51,568 nt of DNA from Actinomycetes bacterium (GTDB lineage: Bacteria; Actinomycetota; Actinomycetes; Nanopelagicales; Nanopelagicaceae), in contig BJFY01000004.1 of NCBI GenBank assembly GCA_014190155.1, positions 1 to 51,568 on the forward strand. Direction: 5' to 3'. Position numbers and translations under genes: made by a program. Positions 1-6,581 of this stretch are shown piece by piece. Position 1 is the first letter of the stretch; every line of letters starts with the position of its first letter. The notes under the pieces were generated by a model. The model was not told where the DNA came from, ran no database searches, and saw only the letters and a program-made list of their open reading frames with translations.

Positions 1-207
1 ATTAGAGCAAAGAAAGCGCCAGCTGCGATGATCTTTACCGAGTGCGACACAATTTTAGTTATTGGAGCGCTTGTTTCTGCGGAGCTGTACCAAATCCAAA
101 TGCCGATGGTTGAGTTGAGCGCAGATTCATATGCACAAATCCCAAAATCGGGTTCAGTCTCAGTTGAGGTCGACAGCGAAAATATGATTGGGCTTATGCT
201 TTTTTGA
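1..207 (+). CDS. Aconitase X swivel domain (DUF126-like), C-terminal part, cut by window edge
   Basis: Frame 1 is open from the first base to a TGA at 205-207, giving 68 residues. It contains APAAMIF, then an acidic pair, ILVIGALVSAELYQI and PMVEL. This follows the conserved swivel domain of aconitase X, whose usual pattern is APAAxxL..D.ilALGAIVAaEL....PVV.L. Members of this family dehydrate cis-3-hydroxy-L-proline or mevalonate 5-phosphate, as a small subunit or as a domain of a fused enzyme. Which form this is cannot be seen because the 5' part lies outside the window. The last 14 bases overlap the end of the convergent peptidase gene. The fold call is by pattern memory. The substrate is an inference from the proline-racemase-like gene at 6582. 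Confidence 0.7.
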   Translation: MRAKKAPAAMIFTECDTILVIGALVSAELYQIQMPMVELSADSYAQIPKSGSVSVEVDSENMIGLMLF

Positions 208-1327
208 ATTTCGATTCAATAAATTCACGAGTAATTGCGTAACTTTTATGCCCATCACGGCCTTCCATATCTTGGTTCACAACTAGCGCATTTACAACGG
301 CTTCTTCTACGGCCTGGACTGTTGCGGTATAAAAGCTATCCATCTCACCCCAAGGAATTGATCTAGAAATATCGTAATCTGATTCGTTAGAATTGCTATT
401 TGGAAACTTGCTTTGAAAAGAACCTTTGTTAGCAGTGGAAAAAGCTAAAAATATGTCGCCAGAAAAATGACTCCCTGCCGTACCCGTTCGAGCAAGTCCG
501 AGTGGAACTCGTTTAGCGAGAGCTTTACATTGATTTGGTAGCAATGGTGCATCCGTTGCAATTATTACGATTACCGAGCCAGCGCCTTGCGGTGGAGTAA
601 TCATTTCATTATCTACTTCAAGCCAATTATGTTCTGAAAATGGGTTTGGAATATTTGAATCTGCCATCGAAACACCAGTAATAGTTAATTCCGCTCTACT
701 TCCAAAATTTGCTTGAACGAAAGCTCCGACTGTGTAATCTTTTTCTGCATACTTAACTATTCGCGATGAAGTTCCATTGCCGCCTTTGTATTGATAACAA
801 TTCATGCCAGTTCCGCCACCAACCGATCCCTCTTCGACTGGACCAGGCTTCGCATTATCAATTGCGGCTTTGGCATCTTCCTCAGTGACCGCTAAAAGAT
901 TGATCTCATTTAAATAGCCATCCCAAGTCTCAGCTACAACTGGCAAAAGCCATTGAGCAGCAACGACCGGTAAATGCTCCACAACCCATGCAACAACTCC
1001 ACTATGAACTTTGCCAACGGCGTGAGTATTTGTAATCATGATTGGCATTGAGAGTGTGCCCGACTCTTCAATCCAAATGGTGCCGGTCATTTCGCCATTT
1101 CCATTTAATGAATAGAAAGCAGCGGCACAAGGCATCCCGATTTCAGCTTTTCCCCGTGGCAAGATGGCTGTTACTCCGGTCCGAATATTTTGACCTGCAA
1201 TTTTTGTTACATAACCAACTTCGACTCCTGGTATATCAGTAATTGCATTATTTGCCCCGACTAAACCCGAAAAAGTAATGCCAAGCTCACGTGCGCGCGG
1301 TTTCTCCGCTGACGTTTCTTTAATCAA
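194..1327 (-). CDS. P1 (DmpA/S58) family aminopeptidase
   Basis: A 377-residue member of the DmpA L-aminopeptidase/D-esterase family, N-terminal nucleophile hydrolases made as a precursor that cuts itself. The family signature is visible: TDIPGVEVGY near residue 30, GSVGGGTGM near 168-175, an Asn-containing VQANFG at 204-209 (oxyanion hole in DmpA), and AGSVIVIIATDAPL at 249-262. The expected cleavage is Gly250-Ser251, matching Gly249-Ser250 of DmpA, with the new N-terminal Ser as nucleophile. The start is TTG and overlaps the upstream amidase stop (TTGA), so the two are translationally coupled. The product is probably cytoplasmic because no signal peptide is seen. Likely substrates are short peptides or amino-acid amides; the exact one is unknown. 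Confidence 0.9.
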   Translation of the reverse strand: MIKETSAEKPRARELGITFSGLVGANNAITDIPGVEVGYVTKIAGQNIRTGVTAILPRGKAEIGMPCAAAFYSLNGNGEMTGTIWIEESGTLSMPIMITNTHAVGKVHSGVVAWVVEHLPVVAAQWLLPVVAETWDGYLNEINLLAVTEEDAKAAIDNAKPGPVEEGSVGGGTGMNCYQYKGGNGTSSRIVKYAEKDYTVGAFVQANFGSRAELTITGVSMADSNIPNPFSEHNWLEVDNEMITPPQGAGSVIVIIATDAPLLPNQCKALAKRVPLGLARTGTAGSHFSGDIFLAFSTANKGSFQSKFPNSNSNESDYDISRSIPWGEMDSFYTATVQAVEEAVVNALVVNQDMEGRDGHKSYAITREFIESKFKKA

Positions 1328-2739
1328 TTTAAGTACGCAGTCGGTATGGCATTACCAATTGGAGCAGTAGATTCCAATCCCATTGCAATGTTAAGCACTT
1401 TTAACTCTTGTAATGGCGCACCAATAATTTCAATTCCAACAGGTATGCCGTCAACTAAACCACATGGCATAGAGATGGACGGAAGACCAAGAAGATTGCC
1501 TGGACCTACGTTATGCATGCAGGTTTCGATCGTGTCTACCGACTTTCCGTTGATGATGCTGGTGAGTTCACCTTGGGAAGGTGTTTTACTTGGCAATGTA
1601 GGTGCGATCAAGACATCAACGCTTTGAAAAACTTCAGTAACTTCCTTTTGTATTATTCTTCTTAATTGCAGTGCTTGCAAATAATCCACGGCTGAAGGTA
1701 AATACCCACATTCAATTAAAAAACGCACATCTGCACCATAGCTATTAGCGTGATTTTTCATTAAAGGTTGGTGAACGGTGGTTGTTTCCGACGTATCAAT
1801 AATTGTAAGGGCCCAGAACGCATCTTTAAGTGATGGGATTTTAACGGGCTTAATTTTTGCACCAAGCTTTTTTAATTTTGCGATGCTTGCCCGAACCTGT
1901 TTTTCAACCTCCGTATCTGTAAATTTAAATAAGAAGTCCTCTTCGATACCTATTGTCAGATTTGTGATTTTTCCATCTATTTTTTTTGATAATTTAGTTC
2001 CAGCTAAATCTAAGCAAGTTGGATCATTGCGGTCTCTTCCGCTAATAGCATCAAAAATTATCGCTGAATCTTTAACTGTGCGAGTAATTGGCCCGATGTG
2101 ATCAAGAGTCCAAGCTTCTGGAAAACATCCATACTTACTTACGCGACCATACGTTGCTTTCAAACCTACTAATCCACATGCTGCCGCTGGAACTCGAATT
2201 GATCCCGAAGTGTCAGTACCTAAAGCGCCATATGCCAAAAAGGCCGACACTGCAGCGGCTGAACCACCACTTGAACCACCTGGGATTTTTCCTAAGTGCC
2301 AAGGATTTCGACATGTCCCAAAATGAGGATTGTCGGTTGTGGCACCAAGAGCGTACTCATGCATATTCGTTTTTCCAAGAAATATTGCGCCACTTTCGCG
2401 AAGTTTCACTACTGCAGTAGCGTCAAAATCGGATACAAAATTGCCATGAATTTTTGAACCCATTGTTGTAACTTTATTCTTAAAATAGATATTGTCTTTT
2501 ATTGCAATCGGAACTCCATGTAATTTCCCTTTGTATTCGTTGCGAGCAATCTGACGCGTCGCAATTTTTGCTTGTTGCATCGCTTCTTCTGCATAAACCG
2601 CGATAAAAGCGTTTAGTTTTGAATTGTATTTTTCAATTCTATCGAGACATATTTTGGTTAACTCGATTGGAGAAATTTGTTTTTTCTTAAGTAATTTACT
2701 TACCTGCGAAATGGAGAGTTGATGTAATTCAAGACTCAT
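1324..2739 (-). CDS. Amidase-signature family amidase
   Basis: A 471-residue amidase-signature enzyme that hydrolyses an amide bond. The Ser-cisSer-Lys triad can be placed at Lys81 (GVPIAIKDN), Ser156 (GGSSGGS) and Ser180 (GTDTSGSIR), with GatA-like spacing. GatA itself is less likely because the neighbours are a peptidase and a permease rather than gatC/gatB. The start ATG overlaps the stop of a 53-residue ORF (ATGA), and the stop overlaps the TTG of the P1 peptidase. This makes a three-gene coupled unit. The substrate is unknown. Small-molecule or peptide amides are likely, since the operon also carries an aminopeptidase. Confidence 0.9.
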   Translation of the reverse strand: MSLELHQLSISQVSKLLKKKQISPIELTKICLDRIEKYNSKLNAFIAVYAEEAMQQAKIATRQIARNEYKGKLHGVPIAIKDNIYFKNKVTTMGSKIHGNFVSDFDATAVVKLRESGAIFLGKTNMHEYALGATTDNPHFGTCRNPWHLGKIPGGSSGGSAAAVSAFLAYGALGTDTSGSIRVPAAACGLVGLKATYGRVSKYGCFPEAWTLDHIGPITRTVKDSAIIFDAISGRDRNDPTCLDLAGTKLSKKIDGKITNLTIGIEEDFLFKFTDTEVEKQVRASIAKLKKLGAKIKPVKIPSLKDAFWALTIIDTSETTTVHQPLMKNHANSYGADVRFLIECGYLPSAVDYLQALQLRRIIQKEVTEVFQSVDVLIAPTLPSKTPSQGELTSIINGKSVDTIETCMHNVGPGNLLGLPSISMPCGLVDGIPVGIEIIGAPLQELKVLNIAMGLESTAPIGNAIPTAYLN

Positions 2740-2897
2740 TCTTCCGGCTCCATTGGAGAGGTGAATATGTTGGAAATGTCGCTACTTATTAACTTTTCCT
2801 CATCTATTTGAGCTCGATAGGTTTGAAGATATTCCCAATATTGTTTTAATTTTGGTAAGTTTTTTTTATCTATATCTGAAAAATTCTCAAGATCCAT
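2736..2897 (-). CDS. Small 53-residue protein coupled to the amidase
   Basis: A short ORF starts with ATG at 2897 and ends with a TGA at 2738-2736 that overlaps the amidase ATG (ATGA). A purine-rich GGGAG lies 5 bases before the ATG. The product begins MDLENFSDIDKKNL, is rich in Asp, Glu, Lys and Tyr, has no membrane segment and ends in an acidic SPMEPEE. Size and position recall small partners of amidases such as GatC or AtzG, but no clear sequence similarity can be claimed. It could be a stabilising subunit or a leader peptide that couples translation. That it is a real gene rests on the ribosome-binding site and the exact 4-base overlap. Confidence 0.6.
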   Translation of the reverse strand: MDLENFSDIDKKNLPKLKQYWEYLQTYRAQIDEEKLISSDISNIFTSPMEPEE

Positions 2898-2920
2898 TTG
2901 GCTCCCTAAAATTAAATTAT

Positions 2921-2953
2921 AAAAGGGCTAGACCATCTCTGGCTAGCCCTTTT
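2921..2953 (-). terminator. Rho-independent terminator after the APC permease
   Basis: An 11-base perfect inverted repeat (2921-2931 pairs with 2943-2953, arms AAAAGGGCTAG and CTAGCCCTTTT). It can be extended inward by a CC/GG pair, and it is followed on the minus strand by an AT-rich run. It sits 22 bases after the permease stop and 24 bases before the start of the 53-residue ORF. It should separate the permease transcript from the amidase unit, with any promoter for the amidase operon overlapping it or depending on readthrough. Confidence 0.8.
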
Positions 2954-2974
2954 ACCTCTGAATGCCTTCTTATT

Positions 2975-4342
2975 TTATTGCATTTTTGCAGGATTGTGAG
3001 GAACCCATAGTTCATGTTTCGAACGATTTAGATATAGGTAATAATAAGCAAGTGAAACCAAAACTATAATAAGAATTATTTTGAGGTCACCTGTCTTTTG
3101 TTTCGTAAGAGTCAAACTAACTCCAAGTATGGTAACAATTGGTGCAATTGGCCAAAACATCATTTTGAATGGCCGTTCAGCAGTTTTGTTCTTAATTCGA
3201 CTTACTAATGCCGCAATAGCAATCAAGGCATAAAGTAAAATGATAAGCACTGCTGTGAATGTTACAGTTGAAATTAGTGAAGACTTCATGCAAAAAATCG
3301 TTGCAACTAGACCAATTATGACTGTAGCTGCCCATGGTGAGCGGAATTTAGGATGCACTTGTCCGAGGAATTCATTAATTGCATGAGGCCAGGCTTTGTC
3401 CCGTCCACTTGCCCATAGAACTCGAGCAAACTGCAATGTAATTGCAAGTGTCGCATTTACGATCGCAAATAGTGCGCCAACCAAAACAGCTTGGCCGGCA
3501 TTTTTACCGAGCGCGGTAGTAACAGCATCCGTAAATGGTGTGGCGCTAGAAAGATATGAATTTAAATCTCGAGTGCCTAGTAATCCAAATGTAAATGCGG
3601 TTAATTCAAGTACTACGCCAACCAAGGCGGAATACATAACTGCACGGCCAATATTTCTAGCATTGCCCCTAACTTCTTCAGAGAAATTAATAGCGCTGTC
3701 ATAACCATTGACTGAAAAGAGCGATGAGGCGATGGCGGCGACTATTGCAGCTCCTGCAACCGATCCCATTTTTCCATCAACTAGCATTACTGGATTTGTG
3801 AGGATTGAAAGTGGTTGGTTTAAATTGAAAAGTCCAACCCCAATAATTAAAGCTAAAACAATTCCTTCAATTACTAAGCAAATAGTCACGATTACTGCGC
3901 TAATGTGAATTCTCAAAACCGCAAGGACTGTAATTATTACCATTGCAATTGCAGCAGATGCATTCACGGGCACGGAAGGAATCAGGGCATGGAGATAAGT
4001 ACCCAGTCCTAGCGCGAGCGTTGCAGGAATGAATATTCCTTGGAGAACATAATCAACCATCGCAACAAAGCCAACAGGCCTTCCTAATACTTTGTGGATG
4101 ATGTAATAAAGTCCTCCTGCAGTTGGATACATTGAACCAAGTTCTGCCATGCTCATTGCAACGGTGATGGCAATCAAACATCCAAGTGCAAACGCCCAAA
4201 CACTAGCTGTTCCAGATAAATAAAGAACTGCTCCGGCTGTAACCAAAAGTGAGGCCATTGGAGTGATGTCACTGATAGCCAATGACAACAGACCTTTAAA
4301 TCCCAGTCCACGTTCCAGACTTTGTTTCTGTGAATCTTCCAT
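2975..4342 (-). CDS. APC superfamily amino acid permease
   Basis: A 455-residue, very hydrophobic protein with about twelve membrane segments. The N-terminal motif near residues 13-45 (GFKGLLSLAISDITPMASLLVTAG, in part) and SMAELGSMYPTAGGLYYI near 64-81 are typical of the amino acid-polyamine-organocation superfamily, where helix 3 carries EL.S.xPxaGG. SVNGYDSAINFSEE near 210 is the conserved helix 6/7 region. It is predicted to be an inner-membrane importer of amino acids or related amines. It has its own terminator and a palindrome upstream. Its place between the amidase/peptidase operon and an AhpD-like gene suggests it takes up the substrate or a precursor for that pathway; this is inference. 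Confidence 0.9.
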   Translation of the reverse strand: MEDSQKQSLERGLGFKGLLSLAISDITPMASLLVTAGAVLYLSGTASVWAFALGCLIAITVAMSMAELGSMYPTAGGLYYIIHKVLGRPVGFVAMVDYVLQGIFIPATLALGLGTYLHALIPSVPVNASAAIAMVIITVLAVLRIHISAVIVTICLVIEGIVLALIIGVGLFNLNQPLSILTNPVMLVDGKMGSVAGAAIVAAIASSLFSVNGYDSAINFSEEVRGNARNIGRAVMYSALVGVVLELTAFTFGLLGTRDLNSYLSSATPFTDAVTTALGKNAGQAVLVGALFAIVNATLAITLQFARVLWASGRDKAWPHAINEFLGQVHPKFRSPWAATVIIGLVATIFCMKSSLISTVTFTAVLIILLYALIAIAALVSRIKNKTAERPFKMMFWPIAPIVTILGVSLTLTKQKTGDLKIILIIVLVSLAYYYLYLNRSKHELWVPHNPAKMQ

Positions 4343-4365
4343 AAACCATTCCCCTTCTAGATAAG

Positions 4366-4383
4366 TTGTTTAACAGTAAACAA
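4366..4383. promoter_or_regulatory. Palindrome in the permease promoter region
   Basis: A perfect 7-base inverted repeat (TTGTTTA, 4-base spacer, TAAACAA) lies 24-41 bases upstream of the permease start at 4342, in a 163-base gap between that gene and the AhpD-like gene. The position suits an operator for a homodimeric regulator of the permease. On the minus strand TTGTTT could also serve as a -35 element. The permease has a purine-rich AGAAGGGGA about 8-16 bases before its ATG. Apart from this palindrome and the ribosome-binding site nothing is recognised in the gap. The regulator is unknown. Confidence 0.35.
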
Positions 4384-4505
4384 TTTAATGGGCAATAAAT
4401 AGATTTTGGAGGTTAATATATTCAAAATACTTGTACTCGCCGGTAACTCTCCCCGGAACAGGCGTGGCGGTTGCGAAATCTTTGAAGGTGGTTGGGAAGA
4501 AGCTT

Positions 4506-5114
4506 TTAGGAATGTGACCAATCATCTGGGTTGTTTGAATCATTAGGTGAAAGACCGATGATGTCACCATCTGTTGAACAACCAAGACCAAGCACTGTGC
4601 GATTTGCATAAGCAAAATAAGCAACAACCTGGTTGATTTCTAGTATTTCGCCATCGTTATATCCAGCCCTGCGTAGGTCAGCGACCATAGATTCAGTTGC
4701 TTTAGGTGGTGTGGAAGTAAGTGCTTGGGCGTAGACCATTGCCAGCTTCTCTTTTTCAGAGAGTGGGGCTTTAGAAATATTACGATCAGTGATTGCCGCT
4801 TTGATTGCAGCCGATTTCACATCGTCGGCTACTAAACGTTTCATTCCAGCAAAGTGATGTTGGAAGCAATAATCGCAATCGTTAAGTGAGCTAACCCAAA
4901 CACCAAGTGCTTCAAGAAACCATTTAGGAACGGTGTTACCGGAATGATGCAAAATATATTTATAGATGGCCATATGGCCCTCCATTGAATGTGGGCGTAA
5001 CGAATGCATCATCATGATGTTGTCGACGTTGTTATCGGGACCTTTTACGCGATCGTAAAGTTCCTTCAAACGACCGGTGGCTTCTTTATATGGGACGGTA
5101 TTAATCCAAGGCAT
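4506..5114 (-). CDS. AhpD-like / carboxymuconolactone decarboxylase family peroxidase-related protein
   Basis: A 202-residue protein of the AhpD-like alpha-helical family (peroxidase-related subgroup). The redox motif is at Cys80-x-x-Cys83 with His87 (NDCDYCFQHH), as in AhpD, where the two cysteines shuttle electrons to a peroxidase and the nearby His assists. Near the N-terminus, MMMHSLRPHSMEGHMA fits the family's substrate-side helix. It is predicted cytoplasmic, with a role in peroxide or thiol redox reactions or in ring cleavage. No alkylhydroperoxidase is adjacent, so the partner is unknown. It is a single-gene unit, with a terminator between it and the upstream tRNA. Confidence 0.85.
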   Translation of the reverse strand: MPWINTVPYKEATGRLKELYDRVKGPDNNVDNIMMMHSLRPHSMEGHMAIYKYILHHSGNTVPKWFLEALGVWVSSLNDCDYCFQHHFAGMKRLVADDVKSAAIKAAITDRNISKAPLSEKEKLAMVYAQALTSTPPKATESMVADLRRAGYNDGEILEINQVVAYFAYANRTVLGLGCSTDGDIIGLSPNDSNNPDDWSHS

Positions 5115-5182
5115 GAGGGCTCCTAATTTTTAGCTTCTACGGAGAGTGTATTTATAACTGAACGAAAAGCAACGATAAAGTC

Positions 5183-5218
5183 AAAATGGTTCCTCGCGAC
5201 TAACTGAGGAACCATTTT
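5183..5218. terminator. Rho-independent terminator downstream of the tRNA
   Basis: A 13-base perfect inverted repeat (5183-5195 with 5206-5218, arms AAAATGGTTCCTC and GAGGAACCATTTT) and a 10-base loop. It lies 8 bases beyond the 3' end of the minus-strand tRNA, so it most likely ends the tRNA transcript. The symmetric A and T runs allow it to work in both directions. The AhpD-like gene starts about 70 bases further on and must have its own promoter between 5115 and 5182. Confidence 0.8.
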
Positions 5219-5225
5219 GTTTGCA

Positions 5226-5298
5226 TGACCGTAATGGGATTTGAACCCATGACCTGCCCTTAGTCAGTGAGCTGCTCTATCCACTGAGCTATACGGCC
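5226..5298 (-). tRNA. tRNA with atypical anticodon loop (positional anticodon GAC)
   Basis: A 73-base cloverleaf without encoded CCA. The acceptor arms GGCCGTA and TACGGTC pair (one G-U), the D-stem is GCTC/GAGC, and the T-arm is ATGGG-TTCAAAT-CCCAT. The anticodon arm is weak. Stem arms GCTCA and AGGGC have a U-G pair and an A-A mismatch next to the loop, and the loop is CTGACTA. By position the anticodon is GAC (valine), but base 37 is U where a purine is nearly universal, and the D-arm resembles arginine tRNAs. Identity is therefore uncertain: it may be a real but divergent tRNA, or one losing function. A degenerate half-copy lies upstream at 5445-5484. Confidence 0.7.
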
Positions 5299-5444
5299 AT
5301 TTACTAACCATAAGTTCTCTGTAAATCGCATAACTTTCCTAAATAATAAATTGTGAATTAAACTTAATTGTTGAAAACGAGTATTCCTACTAGGAGTAAC
5401 TAGGGGCTCGTACATTTATTGGAAATATTTGGTACCTTATATAT

Positions 5445-5484
5445 GCCCTTAGTCAGAGAGGCGCTCGTTAAATTCGAGTTATAC
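5445..5484 (-). pseudogene. Degenerate 5' half of a tRNA, related to the adjacent tRNA
   Basis: On the minus strand this stretch repeats the adjacent tRNA from the end of the acceptor stem to the anticodon arm. GTATA, a D-stem CTC/GAG and then an identical 12-base block (CTGACTAAGGGC) occur in the same order, with about one base of length difference in the D-loop. The D-loop has lost its GG, the first four acceptor bases differ (TTTT for GGCC), and no T-arm or 3' acceptor follows. It looks like a decayed tandem duplicate. Another reading is a tRNA fragment left by recombination. Confidence 0.6.
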
Positions 5485-5485
5485 A

Positions 5486-5513
5486 AAACCCCGTAGCGAA
5501 ATCTGCGGGGTTT
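5486..5513. terminator. Rho-independent terminator
   Basis: An 11-base stem (5486-5496 with 5503-5513, AAACCCCGTAG against CTGCGGGGTTT, one G-T pair) with a 6-base loop. It adjoins the tRNA half-copy and precedes the PfpI-family gene by about 50 bases. No obvious plus-strand gene ends just before it. It may be the remnant of a lost gene's end, or it may insulate the two sides. The rest of 5299-5565 is AT-rich and holds no ORF; TCCTACTAGGA (a perfect 11-base palindrome) lies near 5384. Confidence 0.75.
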
Positions 5514-5565
5514 CTACTTTTGGTTTACGATACAAATTTTCAATGAATCACGTACGCTTTGGCGC

Positions 5566-6210
5566 ATGAAACAAATTGCGATGTTGTTATACCCGAGGTT
5601 CACTCCCCTTGATGCGATTGGTCCGTATCACGCGCTATCACAATTTCCCGGGTATGAGTTTTTCTATGTTGCGCAAAGCGCGGGGCCGATAAGTGATGGT
5701 GGCGCAACGATTATTGAAGCGCAGAAAAGTATTAGCGAAGTTTCGGAAGTGGATATTTTGGTAGTGCCCGGCGGATTACCGGCAATCACAATGGCGCGCG
5801 CGGGTGATCCGTTGATTGATTGGATTGCGAAAATACATCCGACAACGGAGTGGACTATTTCAGTATGTACCGGTGCGCTAATGCTTGGTGCGGCTGGTGT
5901 GCTTAACGGAATTCCAGCGACAACTCATTGGTATTCGCATTCCGAGTTAGCCGATTACGGTGCAATAGCAAAAGATGAACGAGTTGTGGAATCTGGAAAA
6001 GTAATGACAGCTGCCGGCGTATCTGCGGGAATTGATATGTCGTTGGTATTAGCGGAACGAATTTTTGGCAGAGCTTTTGCCGAGAAGATGCAATTAGATA
6101 TGGAGTACGACCCAAAACCGCCGTTTAATGCGGGGCATCCAAGAAGTGCGCCGAGCAGTGTCGTTGCGGAATTACGATCGCTATTTGATTCGGTATTAAA
6201 ACGCGACTAA
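5566..6210 (+). CDS. DJ-1/PfpI family protein, isonitrile-hydratase-like
   Basis: A 214-residue protein of the DJ-1/PfpI superfamily. The nucleophile elbow is SVCTGALMLGAAG with Cys101 and Thr102, and Asp16 lies in PLDAIGP. These match the Asp/Cys/Thr set of Pseudomonas cyclohexyl-isocyanide hydratase (InhA), as do the near-C-terminal DMEYDPKPPFNAG and the length. It is predicted to hydrate isonitriles to N-formamides, though other DJ-1 activities are possible. It stands alone between two terminators. Codon use appears richer in GCG, CCG and CGG than its neighbours, a possible sign of transfer. A TACGCT -10-like box (5553-5558) sits 7 bases before the ATG, which would give a nearly leaderless mRNA. 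Confidence 0.88.
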   Translation: MKQIAMLLYPRFTPLDAIGPYHALSQFPGYEFFYVAQSAGPISDGGATIIEAQKSISEVSEVDILVVPGGLPAITMARAGDPLIDWIAKIHPTTEWTISVCTGALMLGAAGVLNGIPATTHWYSHSELADYGAIAKDERVVESGKVMTAAGVSAGIDMSLVLAERIFGRAFAEKMQLDMEYDPKPPFNAGHPRSAPSSVVAELRSLFDSVLKRD

Positions 6211-6216
6211 CGAATT

Positions 6217-6264
6217 AAAAAGCGCCTACCTTCCAGTTAAATTAACTAGAAAGTAGGCGCTTTT
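6217..6264. terminator. Bidirectional terminator between convergent genes
   Basis: Long inverted repeat. The outer arms AAAAGCGCCTAC (6217-6228) and GTAGGCGCTTTT (6253-6264) pair perfectly, and an inner AGTTA/TAACT pairing extends the hairpin. The 3' T-run on the plus strand continues as TTTTGTTTT. It serves the PfpI-family gene ending at 6210 and, on the other strand, the permease remnant ending at 6280. Confidence 0.85.
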
Positions 6265-6279
6265 GTTTTAACTATTTAC

Positions 6280-6561
6280 TTATGAGGATTTCTTTCCTGG
6301 TTGTGCAATTGCGTAGACAATGCCACCGAGTGCGGCAATTACTAGCATTACAACAAGTGTTACCCAGTCCAGATTGAATAGCGCACCGCGCGGTGACGCG
6401 AGGCCGGTAGGAATAACGAGATTGATAAACATAACCACTAAATAAACTAGTGCGATGATGTTAACAATCATTCCTTTGCTGCCAAGTGTGAAGTGTCCAT
6501 CTGGCTTCCAACCACGAGTACGTGCGATAAGTGCACCAAGTACTGTGAGCGTGAGAATAAG
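6280..6561 (-). pseudogene. C-terminal remnant of an APC-type amino acid permease
   Basis: The frame is open on the minus strand from 6561, just after an in-frame TAA at 6564-6562, to the stop at 6280, giving 93 residues. The first 30 residues (LTVLGALIART, then GWKPDGHFTLG) lie before the only ATG at 6471. They match the loop before the last helices of amino acid permeases, and two or three hydrophobic helices follow (IIALVYLVVMFINLV; WVTLVVMLVIAALGG). No start codon with a ribosome-binding site is seen, and the promoter and start of the divergent racemase-like gene lie where the rest of the permease should be. It therefore looks like the 3' fifth of a deleted gene. A 63-residue product from 6471 is possible but less likely. 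It is not an obvious copy of the permease at 2975. Confidence 0.6.
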
Positions 6562-6569
6562 TTATTACT

Positions 6570-6575
6570 TATGAT
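6570..6575 (+). promoter_or_regulatory. -10 box, leaderless start of the proline-racemase-family gene
   Basis: TATGAT ends exactly 6 bases before the ATG at 6582, which places the likely transcription start at or next to the A of the start codon. There is no ribosome-binding site in between. The same geometry occurs at 8877-8882. Leaderless mRNAs are common in actinobacteria. Confidence 0.55.
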
Positions 6576-6581
6576 TGCCCC

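Noticed and set aside
1324-2739. Assignment of the amidase as GatA
   Set aside because: No gatB or recognisable gatC is adjacent and the neighbours are a peptidase and a permease.
4385-4627. 80-residue minus-strand ORF over the end of the AhpD-like gene
   Set aside because: Its first half reads the AhpD-like gene in another frame and its second half lies in the AT-rich gap, with no ribosome-binding site or recognisable domain.
5445-5484. A second functional tRNA or a T-box element upstream of the tRNA
   Set aside because: No T-arm or 3' acceptor follows, the D-loop GG is lost, and no downstream minus-strand gene with a T-box specifier arrangement is present.
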